A DNA stretch of 64,000 bases. Source: Streptomyces sp. NBC_01264. GTDB lineage: Bacteria; Actinomycetota; Actinomycetes; Streptomycetales; Streptomycetaceae. The notes under the pieces were generated by a model. It did no database searches, was not told the origin of the DNA, and saw nothing but the letters and a program-made list of their open reading frames with translations. A program made the position numbers and the translations under genes. Each line of letters opens with the position of its first letter. The stretch's first letter is position 1. Positions 1 to 8,646 of this stretch are shown here, one piece after another. Location of the stretch: assembly GCF_026340675.1 (NCBI RefSeq), contig NZ_JAPEOX010000001.1, positions 6,820,001 through 6,884,000 of the forward strand, given 5' to 3'.

Positions 1-1011
1 CACACTCGGCCCATGCCCATCGTGCCCGATGCCGCCGGCCGTGACTTCGACGACCGGGAAGCACGCGATCGGGGGGCCGCCGCTGACGGCGGCCCCCTCT
101 TCCGCGCCGATACGCCGCCGCAGGAGCCCATGCCCAGCCCCCCGCCGACCCCGCCTTCGCCGGCACCGCAGGACGCTTCGCCCCCGCCTCAGAAGAAGCG
201 TGCCGGGCGGGACCTGCGTGCCGCCATAGGGGTCGGAGTGGGCCTCGGAGCGGTGATCTTCGCTTCGCTGCTCATCGTCAAGGCGGTCTTCGTCGGCGTC
301 GTCGTCGTGGCGGTCGTCGTCGGCCTGTGGGAACTGACCTCCCGGCTCCAGGAGAAGAAGGGCATCAAGGCCCCGCTGGTCCCGCTCGCCATCGGCGGCG
401 CGGCCATGGTGATCGCCGGATACGTCCGCGGCGCCGAGGGTGCCTGGGTGGCCATGGCGCTGACGGTGCTGGCGGTCCTCGTCTGGAGGATGACCGAGCC
501 TCCCGAGGACTACCTCAAGGACGTCACGGCGGGCGCCTTCGCGGCGTTCTACGTGCCTTTCCTCGCCACCTTCGTCGCGATGCTGCTCACCGCCGACGAC
601 GGACCGCAGCGGGTGATCACCTTCCTGCTGCTGACCGTGGTCAGCGACACCGGGGCCTACGCGGTGGGGTGGCGCTTCGGCAAGACCAAGCTCGCCCCGC
701 GCATCAGCCCCGGAAAGACCCGCGAGGGGCTCTTCGGAGCGGTGGCCTTCGCGATGGGCGCCGGCGCGCTGTGCATGGAGTTCCTGATCGACGGGGGCGT
801 CTGGTGGCAGGGCCTGGTGCTCGGCTTCGCCGTCGCGGTCAGCGCCACCCTCGGTGACCTCGGGGAATCCATGATCAAGCGGGATCTCGGGATCAAGGAC
901 ATGGGCACCCTGCTGCCGGGTCACGGCGGCATCATGGACCGGCTGGACTCGCTGCTCCCGACGGCCCCGGTGGTCTGGCTGCTGCTGGCGCTGTTCGTCG
1001 GTACCGGCTGA
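1..1011 (+). CDS. cdsA: Phosphatidate cytidylyltransferase CdsA, 5' end outside window
   Basis: Integral membrane enzyme that makes CDP-diacylglycerol from phosphatidate and CTP, the entry point to phospholipid synthesis. The frame is open to the left edge (codons for H-T-R-P precede the ATG at 13) and the proline-rich stretch continues, so the true start is probably upstream of the window. Counting from the ATG at 13 gives 332 residues: a hydrophilic Pro/Asp-rich N-terminus of about 65 residues, then several membrane segments (from about residue 70 to the C-terminus). The family signature lies at about 286-313, including SMIKRD, KDMG and GHGGIMDRLDS with its acidic metal-binding residues. 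The N-terminal Pro-rich extension is common in actinobacterial CdsA. A strong hairpin follows the stop. Confidence 0.93.
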   Translation, partial: HTRPMPIVPDAAGRDFDDREARDRGAAADGGPLFRADTPPQEPMPSPPPTPPSPAPQDASPPPQKKRAGRDLRAAIGVGVGLGAVIFASLLIVKAVFVGVVVVAVVVGLWELTSRLQEKKGIKAPLVPLAIGGAAMVIAGYVRGAEGAWVAMALTVLAVLVWRMTEPPEDYLKDVTAGAFAAFYVPFLATFVAMLLTADDGPQRVITFLLLTVVSDTGAYAVGWRFGKTKLAPRISPGKTREGLFGAVAFAMGAGALCMEFLIDGGVWWQGLVLGFAVAVSATLGDLGESMIKRDLGIKDMGTLLPGHGGIMDRLDSLLPTAPVVWLLLALFVGTG

Positions 1012-1053
1012 CCTGCGAAAAGGCGCCCGTACAGGCGGGGCGGTTACTCTTGG

Positions 1054-1081
1054 AAGGCGCGCTGCTTCTGCGGCGCGCCTT
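1054..1081 (+). terminator. Rho-independent-like terminator after cdsA
   Basis: A 9-bp perfect GC-rich stem (1054-1062 with 1073-1081) with a 10-nt loop is followed by a T-rich stretch. It sits between cdsA and rlmN, 42 nt after the cdsA stop. Confidence 0.75.
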
Positions 1082-1104
1082 TCGTCTTACAAGGAGTACC
1101 TGCC

Positions 1105-2217
1105 ATGGCCCGCCCCGTCCCGGGAGAGCTCACTTTCGTCGCCCCTCGTGGAGCGAAGAAGCCGCCCCGGCACCTCGCCGACCTCACCCCCGAGGAGCGC
1201 CGGGAGGCCGTCGCCGCGATCGGTGAGAAGCCGTTCCGGGCCAAGCAGCTCTCCCAGCACTACTTCGCCCGGTACGCGCACGACCCGGCCGAGTGGACCG
1301 ACATTCCGGCGGCGTCCCGCGAGAAGCTCCAACAGGAGCTGCTGCCGGACCTGATGAACGTCATCCGCCACATCTCCTGCGATGACGACACCACCCGCAA
1401 GACCCTGTGGAAGCTGCACGACGGCACGCTCGTCGAGTCCGTGCTGATGCGCTACCCGGACCGGGTCACCATGTGCATCTCCTCGCAGGCCGGCTGCGGC
1501 ATGAACTGCCCGTTCTGCGCCACCGGCCAGGCCGGTCTCGACCGCAACCTGTCGACCGCCGAGATCGTCCACCAGATCGTCGACGGCATGCGCGCCCTGC
1601 GCGACGGCGAGGTCCCCGGCGGGCCCGCCCGGCTGTCGAACATCGTCTTCATGGGCATGGGCGAGCCGCTCGCCAACTACAACCGCGTCGTCGGTGCCAT
1701 CCGCCGCCTCACCGACCCGGAGCCCGACGGCCTGGGCCTGTCCCAGCGCGGGATCACCGTCTCCACCGTGGGCCTGGTCCCGGCGATGCTCCGCTTCGCC
1801 GACGAGGGCTTCAAGTGCCGCCTCGCCGTCTCCCTGCACGCCCCAGACGACGAACTGCGCGACACCCTGGTCCCCGTGAACACCCGCTGGAACGTCCGCG
1901 AGGTGCTCGGCGCGGCCTGGGAGTACGCGGAGAAGTCCGGCCGCCGGATCTCCATCGAGTACGCCCTGATCCGTGACATCAACGACCAGGCCTGGCGCGG
2001 TGACCTGCTCGGCCGGCTGCTCAAGGGCAAGCGCGTGCACGTCAACCTGATCCCGCTGAACCCGACGCCGGGCTCGAAGTGGACCGCCTCGCGGCCCGAG
2101 GACGAGAAGGCCTTCGTCGAGGCCATCGCCCGCCACGGCGTGCCGGTGACCGTACGGGACACCCGCGGTCAGGAGATCGACGGGGCGTGCGGCCAGCTCG
2201 CGGCCTCGGAGCGCTGA
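1105..2217 (+). CDS. rlmN: 23S rRNA (adenine-2503-C2)-methyltransferase RlmN
   Basis: Radical SAM enzyme that methylates C2 of A2503 in 23S rRNA, and in the family also A37 of some tRNAs. The protein has 370 residues, the usual size. The radical SAM cluster motif CGMNCPFC supplies Cys131, Cys135 and Cys138 for the 4Fe-4S cluster. The C-terminal Cys at about 362 (in DGACGQL) matches the second catalytic cysteine. GMGEPLANY is the conserved glycine-rich motif after the barrel core. The start at 1105 follows an AAGGAG ribosome binding site. The gene stands alone between two hairpins. Confidence 0.96.
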   Translation: MARPVPGELTFVAPRGAKKPPRHLADLTPEERREAVAAIGEKPFRAKQLSQHYFARYAHDPAEWTDIPAASREKLQQELLPDLMNVIRHISCDDDTTRKTLWKLHDGTLVESVLMRYPDRVTMCISSQAGCGMNCPFCATGQAGLDRNLSTAEIVHQIVDGMRALRDGEVPGGPARLSNIVFMGMGEPLANYNRVVGAIRRLTDPEPDGLGLSQRGITVSTVGLVPAMLRFADEGFKCRLAVSLHAPDDELRDTLVPVNTRWNVREVLGAAWEYAEKSGRRISIEYALIRDINDQAWRGDLLGRLLKGKRVHVNLIPLNPTPGSKWTASRPEDEKAFVEAIARHGVPVTVRDTRGQEIDGACGQLAASER

Positions 2218-2239
2218 TTTTCGCCAGTTAAGGTTTGCT

Positions 2240-2267
2240 TTCGGCCGCGGGGTACCCTGTGGCCGAA
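2240..2267 (+). terminator. Hairpin terminator after rlmN
   Basis: TTCGGCC at 2240-2246 pairs with GGCCGAA at 2261-2267, with an extra internal GGGTACCC palindrome. It separates rlmN from the riboswitch leader that follows. Confidence 0.65.
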
Positions 2268-2284
2268 ACCAATTTCATATTCCG

Positions 2285-2376
2285 ACAGGGGAGCGCCACA
2301 GCGCTGAGAGTGCGGTAACCGTCACCGCAGACCCTCTGAACCTCGCCCCGGTCATTCGGGGTAGGAAGTTCGGTCA
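2285..2376 (+). promoter_or_regulatory. TPP riboswitch (THI box) controlling the thiamine transporter operon
   Basis: The leader carries the conserved thi-box blocks in order: GGGGAGCGCC, GCTGAGAGTGCGG, CGCAGACCCTCTGAACC, then GGTCATTCGGGGTAGGAAG. The CTGAGA and ACCCTCTGAACC blocks form the two TPP-binding arms. It begins about 20 nt after the rlmN hairpin and lies about 95 nt before the start of the substrate-binding protein gene. TPP binding should lower expression of the three-gene operon. I see no clear terminator after it, so control at translation initiation is the likelier mode (inference). Confidence 0.95.
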
Positions 2377-2469
2377 CCACTCAAGCTGTTGCGCCCTGCC
2401 CGGCGTCCGCTCCACAGAGCGCCGGGCAGGGCCGCGTCTTCTCCTGGACATCCCAGGAGGAATGCACCA

Positions 2470-3585
2470 ATGAGCACCACCAAGAAGATGGCCGGCGTCG
2501 CGCTCGCGGCCGCGCTCGGCGTCACCACGCTCAGCGCCTGCGGCGGCGGCGACGCCAAGGACAAGTCCGCCGGGGCGAGCGACGCTCCGGCGTCCAAGTC
2601 CAGTGCCGTGAAGACCATCACCCTCGTCTCGCACGACTCCTTCAACGTGACCGACACGGTCCTCAAGGAGTTCGAGCAGCAGAGCGGCTACACCGTCAAG
2701 GTCCTGAAGTCCGGCGACGCGGGCGCGGCCCTGAACCAGGAGATCCTGACCAAGGGCTCCCCGCGCGGCGACGTCTTCTTCGGCGTGGACAACACGCTGC
2801 TCTCCCGGGCCCTCGACAACGGCATCTTCACGCCGTACGAGGCCAAGGGACTGGCCGGCGTGAAGCCCGAGTTCGTGCTCGACAAGGAGCACCGGGTCAC
2901 CCCGGTCGACTCCGGCGACATCTGCGTCAACTACGACAAGGCCTACTTCGCCGACAAGAAGCTCGCCCCGCCGCAGACGCTGGACGACCTGATCAAGCCG
3001 GAGTACAAGAACCTGCTGGTCACCGAGAACGCCGCGACCTCCTCGCCCGGCCTCGGCTTCCTCCTCGCCTCCGTCGGCAAGTACGGCGACGAGGGTTGGA
3101 AGGACTACTGGAGCAAGCTGAAGGCCAACGGCGTCGAGGTCGTCGACGGCTGGGAGCAGGCCTACAACGAGCGCTTCTCCGGCTCGGCGGGCGGCAAGAA
3201 GGCCAAGGGCGACCGCCCGCTGGTCGTCTCCTACGCCTCCAGCCCGCCGGTCGAGGTCCTCTACGGCGAGCCCCAGCCGACCGAGGCCCCCACGGGCGTC
3301 TCGACGGGCACCTGCTTCCGGCAGACCGAGTTCGCCGGTCTGCTCAAGGGCGCGAAGAACGAGGAGGGCGGCAAGGCGCTCCTGGACTTCCTGATCTCCA
3401 AGAAGTTCCAGGAGGACATGCCGCTCCAGATGTTCGTGAACCCGGTGACCAAGGACGCGGCGCTGCCCGAGCTGTTCACCAAGCACGGCGTGGTCATCGA
3501 GAAGCCCGAGACGGTCGCCCCCGAGGCCATCGCCAAGAACCGCGACCAGTGGGTCAAGGCCTGGTCCGCCCTCGTCGTGAAGTAG
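2470..3585 (+). CDS. Thiamine ABC transporter substrate-binding lipoprotein
   Basis: Extracellular solute-binding lipoprotein of 371 residues, likely binding thiamine or thiamine phosphates. Residues 1-24 form a lipoprotein signal with lipobox LSAC, followed by a Gly/Asp-rich tether. The rest resembles the ThiB/TbpA-type family 1 binding proteins (for example DVFFGVDNTLLSRAL and a Cys near the hinge). The start at 2470 is chosen because AGGAGG lies 9 nt upstream and it gives the signal peptide; an in-frame start at 2389 would fall in the leader just past the riboswitch. It is the first gene of a three-gene operon under a TPP riboswitch, which is the main support for the substrate. Confidence 0.92.
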   Translation: MSTTKKMAGVALAAALGVTTLSACGGGDAKDKSAGASDAPASKSSAVKTITLVSHDSFNVTDTVLKEFEQQSGYTVKVLKSGDAGAALNQEILTKGSPRGDVFFGVDNTLLSRALDNGIFTPYEAKGLAGVKPEFVLDKEHRVTPVDSGDICVNYDKAYFADKKLAPPQTLDDLIKPEYKNLLVTENAATSSPGLGFLLASVGKYGDEGWKDYWSKLKANGVEVVDGWEQAYNERFSGSAGGKKAKGDRPLVVSYASSPPVEVLYGEPQPTEAPTGVSTGTCFRQTEFAGLLKGAKNEEGGKALLDFLISKKFQEDMPLQMFVNPVTKDAALPELFTKHGVVIEKPETVAPEAIAKNRDQWVKAWSALVVK

Positions 3586-3590
3586 GACGA

Positions 3591-5261
3591 GTGAGCGAGG
3601 TTCCGAAGGAGACCGGGCGGGCCACGGCCGTCAGGCTCGGTCTGATGGCCGTGCCGCTCGTCTTCTTCGGGCTGTTCTTCGCCTACCCCGTCGCCGCGAT
3701 CGTCGGGCGCGGGCTCAAGACCGACGCCGGCTGGCAGTTCGGCCGGATCGGCGAGGTGCTGGCCCGGCCCGACATCGGCGACGTGCTCTGGTTCACCACC
3801 TGGCAGGCGCTCGCGTCCACGGCGCTCACGCTCCTGATCGCACTCCCCGGCGCGTACGTCTTCGCGCGCTTCGAGTTCCCCGGCAAACAACTGCTGAGGG
3901 CGCTCGTGACGGTGCCGTTCGTGCTGCCGACCGTCGTGGTCGGCACCGCGTTCCTGGCGCTCGTGGGGCGGAACGGTCTGCTGGACGAGGTGTGGGGGAT
4001 CCGCCTCGACACGACCGTGTGGGCGATCCTGCTCGCGCACGTCTTCTTCAACTACGCCGTCGTCATCCGCACGGTCGGCGGACTGTGGGCGCAGCTCGAC
4101 CCGCGCCAGGAAGAGGCAGCCCGGGTGCTGGGCGCCGGGCGGTTCGCCGCCTGGCGCCGGGTGACCCTGCCCGCGCTGGTTCCGGCCGTGGCGGCCGCCT
4201 CGCTGATGGTGTTCCTGTTCACGTTCTCCTCCTTCGGCGTCGTGCAGATCCTGGGCGGGCCCGCGTACTCCACCCTGGAGGTGGAGGTCTACCGGCAGAC
4301 CGCGCAGCTCCTGGACCTGCCGACGGCCGCGGTGCTGACGATGGTGCAGTTCGCGGCCATCGGCGGGATCCTGGCCGTGCACGCCTGGACGGTGCGCAAG
4401 CGGGAGACCGCGCTGCGGCTCGTCGACCCGAGGCGGACCACGCACCGGCCGCGCGGCTGGGCCCAGCGCACCCTGCTCGGCGGGGTGCTGCTGACGGTGG
4501 CGCTGCTGATCGTGCTCCCGCTCGGGGTGCTCGTGGAACGCTCCCTGGACGCCCCGGGCGGCTACGGCTTCGGCTTCTACCGGGCTCTCCAGGAGGTGGG
4601 CGCCGGCGGCGGAACGTTCCTGGTGCCGCCGCTGGAGGCGATCTGGAACTCCCTGCAGTACGCGCTGGCCGCCACCGCCATCGCGCTGGTCGTCGGCGGG
4701 CTCGCGGCCGCGGCGCTGACCCGGCGCGGGGGCCGTTTCGTACGGGGCTTCGACGTGCTGCTGATGCTCCCGCTCGGGGTGTCGGCCGTGACCGTCGGCT
4801 TCGGCTTCCTCATCACCCTCGACGAGCCGCCGCTGGACCTGCGGACCTCGTGGATCCTGGTGCCGCTGGCGCAGGCGCTGGTGGGCGTTCCCTTCGTCGT
4901 ACGGACCATGCTGCCGGTCCTGCGCGCCGTGGACGGACGGCTGCGGGAGGCCGCCGCCGTGCTCGGGGCCTCACCGCTGCGGGCCTGGCGAGAGGTGGAC
5001 CTGCCGATGGTGCGGAGGGCCCTGCTGATCGCCGCCGGCTTCGCTTTCGCGGTGTCCCTCGGGGAGTTCGGGGCGACCGTCTTCATCGCGCGGCCTGACC
5101 ATCCGACGCTGCCGGTCGCCGTGGCGCGGCTGCTGGGGCGGGCCGGGGAGATGAACTACGGGCAGGCGATGGCCCTGAGCACGATTCTGATGCTGGTGTG
5201 CGCGGTGTCCCTGCTGCTGCTGGAGCGCCTGCGCCCCGACAAGACCTCCGGAGAGTTCTGA
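3591..5261 (+). CDS. Thiamine ABC transporter permease (ThiP-like, fused two-domain)
   Basis: Inner-membrane permease of 556 residues with two tandem binding-protein-dependent transport domains, the ThiP layout. About 12 membrane segments are visible. Each half carries an EAA loop for docking the ATPase: RQEEAARVLGAG in the first half and RLREAAAVLGAS in the second. The GTG start at 3591 lies 5 nt after the binding-protein stop. The stop overlaps the next gene's ATG by one base (TGATG), indicating translational coupling. The frame stays open upstream of 3591 but that part overlaps the binding-protein gene. Confidence 0.93.
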   Translation: MSEVPKETGRATAVRLGLMAVPLVFFGLFFAYPVAAIVGRGLKTDAGWQFGRIGEVLARPDIGDVLWFTTWQALASTALTLLIALPGAYVFARFEFPGKQLLRALVTVPFVLPTVVVGTAFLALVGRNGLLDEVWGIRLDTTVWAILLAHVFFNYAVVIRTVGGLWAQLDPRQEEAARVLGAGRFAAWRRVTLPALVPAVAAASLMVFLFTFSSFGVVQILGGPAYSTLEVEVYRQTAQLLDLPTAAVLTMVQFAAIGGILAVHAWTVRKRETALRLVDPRRTTHRPRGWAQRTLLGGVLLTVALLIVLPLGVLVERSLDAPGGYGFGFYRALQEVGAGGGTFLVPPLEAIWNSLQYALAATAIALVVGGLAAAALTRRGGRFVRGFDVLLMLPLGVSAVTVGFGFLITLDEPPLDLRTSWILVPLAQALVGVPFVVRTMLPVLRAVDGRLREAAAVLGASPLRAWREVDLPMVRRALLIAAGFAFAVSLGEFGATVFIARPDHPTLPVAVARLLGRAGEMNYGQAMALSTILMLVCAVSLLLLERLRPDKTSGEF

Positions 5262-6295
5262 TGACCCTGCTTCAGCTGGAAGGGGTGTCGGTCCGCTTCG
5301 GTGAGCGTGCGGTCGCCTACGCCCTGGACGGTGTGGACATGGCGGTCGCCGAGCACGAGATCGTGTGCGTGCTGGGGCCGAGCGGGAGCGGCAAGTCCAC
5401 CCTGCTCCGGGTGGTGGCCGGACTCCAGCCCGTCGCCGGCGGGAGGGTGCTGCTGGGCGGCGCCGACCAGGCCGCAGTGCCCGTACACCGGCGGGGGGTG
5501 GGCCTGATGTTCCAGGACCACCAGCTGTTCCCGCACCGGGACGTGGGCGGGAACGTGGCGTTCGGGCTGCGGATGCGGGGCGCTTCGAAGCAGTCCTCCG
5601 AGGCCCGGGTCACCGAACTCCTGGAGCTGGTCGGGCTGCCCGGGGCGCAGAACAGGGCGGTGGCTTCGCTGTCCGGCGGCGAGCAGCAACGGGTCGCGCT
5701 GGCGCGGGCGCTGGCGCCCTCGCCGCGGCTGCTGATGCTGGACGAGCCGCTCGGGCAGCTGGACCGCGGGCTGCGGGAGCGGCTGGTGGTGGAGTTGCGG
5801 GGGCTGTTCTCGCGGCTGGGCACGACCGTGCTGGCCGTCACGCACGACCAGGGCGAGGCGTTCGCGCTGGCCGACCGGGTGGTCGTCATGCGGGACGGGC
5901 GGATCGCGCAGGCGGGGACCCCGCTGGAGGTGTGGCAGCGGCCGGCGTCGGAGTTCGTGGCGCGGTTCCTGGGCTTCGAGAACGTCGTCCCGGCGGAGCT
6001 TTCCGCCGGGGTGGCGGCGACTGCGTGGGGGAAGGTCCCGGTTCCGGCCGGGTCACCGGCGGGGGAGCACCGGGTGCTGATCCGGCCCGCGGGGGTCGTG
6101 CTGTCGCCGGGGGGAGGGCTGGGGTGCGAGGTGGTGTCGCGGACCTTCCGGGGGACGCATGTCGCGCTGCTGCTTCGGCCCGAGGTGGGGCCGGTGCTGG
6201 AGGCGGAGTGTGATTTGGCCGGGGCGCCGGCGGTCGGGGACCGGGTTGCGGTGACCTTCGCCCCGAGCGAGGTGGTCGTGCTGCCGGGGGAGTAG
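5261..6295 (+). CDS. Thiamine ABC transporter ATP-binding protein
   Basis: Cytoplasmic ATPase of 344 residues that powers the thiamine importer. Motifs: Walker A GPSGSGKST, Q-loop in MFQDHQ, signature LSGGEQQR, Walker B LLMLDEP and H-loop THDQ. The C-terminal 110 residues look like a TOBE-type regulatory extension, longer than in enterobacterial ThiQ. The ATG overlaps the permease stop. The last 250 nt are much richer in G runs than the start, as is usual near this intergenic repeat. Confidence 0.93.
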   Translation: MTLLQLEGVSVRFGERAVAYALDGVDMAVAEHEIVCVLGPSGSGKSTLLRVVAGLQPVAGGRVLLGGADQAAVPVHRRGVGLMFQDHQLFPHRDVGGNVAFGLRMRGASKQSSEARVTELLELVGLPGAQNRAVASLSGGEQQRVALARALAPSPRLLMLDEPLGQLDRGLRERLVVELRGLFSRLGTTVLAVTHDQGEAFALADRVVVMRDGRIAQAGTPLEVWQRPASEFVARFLGFENVVPAELSAGVAATAWGKVPVPAGSPAGEHRVLIRPAGVVLSPGGGLGCEVVSRTFRGTHVALLLRPEVGPVLEAECDLAGAPAVGDRVAVTFAPSEVVVLPGE

Positions 6296-6357
6296 GGCCG
6301 GGCCGTTGCCGCTGTGCGGGGCTGGATCCCCGCTGTTTGCCGCTTCGCGGGGCGAAG

Positions 6358-6500
6358 TCCCCTACCCGCCCTTCCACCGTTCCCCGGGCTCTGCCCGGAC
6401 CCCGGTCCTCAAACGCCGGACGGGCTGAAAGCGGGGGTCCCGGGCTGCGCCCGGACCCCCTGGGGCTCCGCCCCAGACTCCGCGCCTCAAACGCCGGCGA
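6358..6500. repeat. Interspersed intergenic repeat cluster between convergent genes
   Basis: The stretch holds TCCCCTACCCGCCCTTCC followed by a CCCCGGG-centred hairpin (6358-6402), then further short inverted repeats and two copies of CCTCAAACGCCGG near 6408 and 6484. The first block is nearly identical to blocks at 43803-43847 and, inverted, 43871-43915 and 57591-57621. It lies at the convergent ends of the thiamine ATPase gene and the DMT gene and probably acts as a bidirectional terminator. Confidence 0.75.
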
Positions 6501-7401
6501 GGCTGGATTTGTCGGACTCCGGTTCCGAAGGGGTCTCCGCGCCCTCGTGGTTGCCATACCAGGCGACCGCTACCGCGCCGGTCACCGCCAGGACGAAGCC
6601 CAGGACCGCCAGCCAGGCCATGCCGGGGCGGGACGCGTCGCCCAGCCAGAGGACGCCGATCGCTCCGGGGAGCACGGTTTCACCGACCACCAGGGCGGCG
6701 GTGGCGCCGTTCACCGAGCCGATCTGGAGGGCCACGGTGTGCAGGTACATGCCGCCGACCCCGGCCAGGACGATGGCGTACAGGGCCGGGTCCGAGAGGA
6801 GGGAGGGGAACGAGAACGGCTCGACGCCGTTCAGGATGCGGACCCCGACGCCCAGGGCGCCGAACGCCAGACCCGACAGCAGGCCCGCCAGGATCGCGGC
6901 ACGGCCGCCGAGGAAACGTACCGCCACCGTGCCGCCCACGATGATCAGTACGGTCACGCCCAGGAGCCACCAGTGCGTGGACGCGGGAGCGTAGTGGCCG
7001 CCCTCGTGGCCCGCCGCCGTCGCGAGCAGGACCAGCGCCGCGCAGACGACCCCGATGGAGGTCCTTTCCTTGCGGGTCAGCCGGATGCCGAGCATCTTCA
7101 CGCTCAGCACGGCCGTGATCACCAGGTTGGCGCTGATGACTGTTTGAGAGAGGAAGAGCGGCAGGAGCCGGGCGGCCAGGGCGCCTAGGCCGAAGCCCAC
7201 GAAGTCCAGGATCGTGCCGACGATGAACTCCCAGGTCATCGCGGCCTTCGCCGTGGAAGTGAGGTTCGGTCCGCCGTGCTGGGTGACCCCGGCGGCGGCG
7301 GGCGACATCCGGGCCGCCCGCCGGGAGCCCACGGCTTGCAGGACGGATCCCGTGCCGTAGCAGATGGACGCCGCGATGGCGGTGAGCAGGCCTATGAGCA
7401 C
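6487..7401 (-). CDS. DMT/EamA-like multi-membrane-spanning protein
   Basis: Polytopic membrane protein of 304 residues with about nine or ten hydrophobic segments, resembling drug/metabolite transporter (EamA-like) proteins of actinobacteria. Starts MLIGLLTAIAASICYG with the first membrane helix at the very N-terminus. A short charged tail ends the protein. Substrate unknown. The GTG start at 7401 has GGAG about 8 nt upstream. A 9-bp inverted repeat (CACGTCTGG at 7416-7424 and its complement at 7459-7467) lies just upstream and could be an operator or the terminator of the gene before it. Confidence 0.75.
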   Translation of the reverse strand: MLIGLLTAIAASICYGTGSVLQAVGSRRAARMSPAAAGVTQHGGPNLTSTAKAAMTWEFIVGTILDFVGFGLGALAARLLPLFLSQTVISANLVITAVLSVKMLGIRLTRKERTSIGVVCAALVLLATAAGHEGGHYAPASTHWWLLGVTVLIIVGGTVAVRFLGGRAAILAGLLSGLAFGALGVGVRILNGVEPFSFPSLLSDPALYAIVLAGVGGMYLHTVALQIGSVNGATAALVVGETVLPGAIGVLWLGDASRPGMAWLAVLGFVLAVTGAVAVAWYGNHEGAETPSEPESDKSSLAGV

Positions 7402-7415
7402 CCGAGGGCTCCGTT

Positions 7416-7467
7416 CACGTCTGGCAGGCTTTGCGTTTTTACGTAGTGCGTACCTCTTCCAGACGTG
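7416..7467. promoter_or_regulatory. 9-bp inverted repeat upstream of the DMT gene
   Basis: CACGTCTGG (7416-7424) and CCAGACGTG (7459-7467) are exact complements, separated by 34 nt that are unusually AT-rich for this chromosome (a TTTTTACGTA stretch). The place fits either a promoter/operator for the DMT gene or a terminator of the LOG-like gene. Confidence 0.4.
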
Positions 7468-7510
7468 GAAAAGGGGGGAGAAGTTGCCTGCCCGGGTCAG
7501 GCGGTCGAGG

Positions 7511-8620
7511 TCAGCTCATCGCGGCGAGGGCCGCCGGGACCTCGGTCACCGAGTCGACCAGGGCGATCCGGGACTCCATCGCCCGGCCCCGGGCGAGCGC
7601 CTGGAGCAGTGGCCAGGCGGGCAGCCGCTCGGTCCAGTGGGCGCGGTCGACGAGGATCATCGGCGTCGGCTCGCCGCGGGACTCGTAGTAGTTGGGCGTC
7701 GCGTTGTCGAATATCTCCTGGACCGTGCCCGCCGCGCCGGGCAGGAAGACCACGCCCGCGTTGGACCGTGCGAGGAGTCCGTCCTCGCGGGTGGCGTTGG
7801 CGAAGTACTTCGCGATGTGCCCGGCGAAGGGGTTCGGCGGCTCGTGTCCGTAGGACCAGGTCGGGATGCCCACCGAGTCGCCGCCCGTGACCGCCGGCCA
7901 GCGTTCCCGTACGGCGAAGGCCGCACGCGCCCAGTCGGAGACGGACGGGGTGAAGGACGGGGCCTTGGCCAGCATCCGCAGGGCTTCGGGCAGGGCCTCG
8001 TCGGGGGCCGGGGCGAGGTACGCGCCGAGGTTGGCCGCCTCCATGGCGCCCGGGCCGCCGCCGGTGGCCACGGTCAGCCCGGAGCGGGTCAGCGTCCGGC
8101 CCAGCTCGGCCGCGCCCCGGTAGGCGTCGCCGCCGCGGGTCATGGCGTGGCCGCCCATCACCCCGACGACGCGGGCGCCCACGAGGTGTTCGTCGAGGGC
8201 GTCGGAGATGGCGTCGTCGTGGATGGAACGCAGCATCGAGGAGTAGATGTCGCCGTCCGCCTTGGTCTCCTGGAACCAGGCGTACGCCTCGGCGTCCGGA
8301 GTGGCCTCGTAGCCCGCGGACAGGCCGGTGAAGAGCTCCTCCGGCGTGTAGAGCAGGCCCCGGTAGGGGTTGAACGGCAGGTCAGGGACGGGCGGGAAGA
8401 CCAGGGCGCCGTCCGCGCGCACCTTGACCGAGGCGTCCGGCTCCATCGCGCAGCCCAGGAACACGGCTGACGAGGTGTCGGCGGACAGCAGGGCGAAGGT
8501 TCGCTCCAACAGGTTGACCGCCTGGATGCGGTACCCGCTGAGCGAACCGCGGGCCACAACCCGGTCGAATTCGGCGAGCGTCTCGATCTCGGTATCGGTC
8601 TCGATGTGTGGGTTGGCCAT
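7511..8620 (-). CDS. LOG-family-like Rossmann-fold protein
   Basis: Predicted soluble protein of 369 residues related to the LOG/lysine-decarboxylase-like Rossmann family, whose best-known members are cytokinin nucleoside monophosphate phosphoribohydrolases. The two family blocks are present: GGGPGAMEAAN at 187-197 and LPGAAGTVQE at 293-302. The second is a variant of the usual PGGxGTxxE, with Ala in place of the second Gly; the catalytic Glu is kept. The 140-residue N-terminal region is extra compared with the short (about 190 residue) LOGs. The start at 8620 is chosen since the open frame further upstream is antisense-like and overlaps the permease gene. The actual substrate is unknown. Confidence 0.75.
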   Translation of the reverse strand: MANPHIETDTEIETLAEFDRVVARGSLSGYRIQAVNLLERTFALLSADTSSAVFLGCAMEPDASVKVRADGALVFPPVPDLPFNPYRGLLYTPEELFTGLSAGYEATPDAEAYAWFQETKADGDIYSSMLRSIHDDAISDALDEHLVGARVVGVMGGHAMTRGGDAYRGAAELGRTLTRSGLTVATGGGPGAMEAANLGAYLAPAPDEALPEALRMLAKAPSFTPSVSDWARAAFAVRERWPAVTGGDSVGIPTWSYGHEPPNPFAGHIAKYFANATREDGLLARSNAGVVFLPGAAGTVQEIFDNATPNYYESRGEPTPMILVDRAHWTERLPAWPLLQALARGRAMESRIALVDSVTEVPAALAAMS

Positions 8621-8646
8621 TCGGCCCACCCTAAGGGCTGCCCGCC

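Noticed and set aside
7511..8620. Lysine decarboxylase
   Set aside because: The family name is historical; the sequence has the LOG-type Rossmann motifs and no PLP-binding site.
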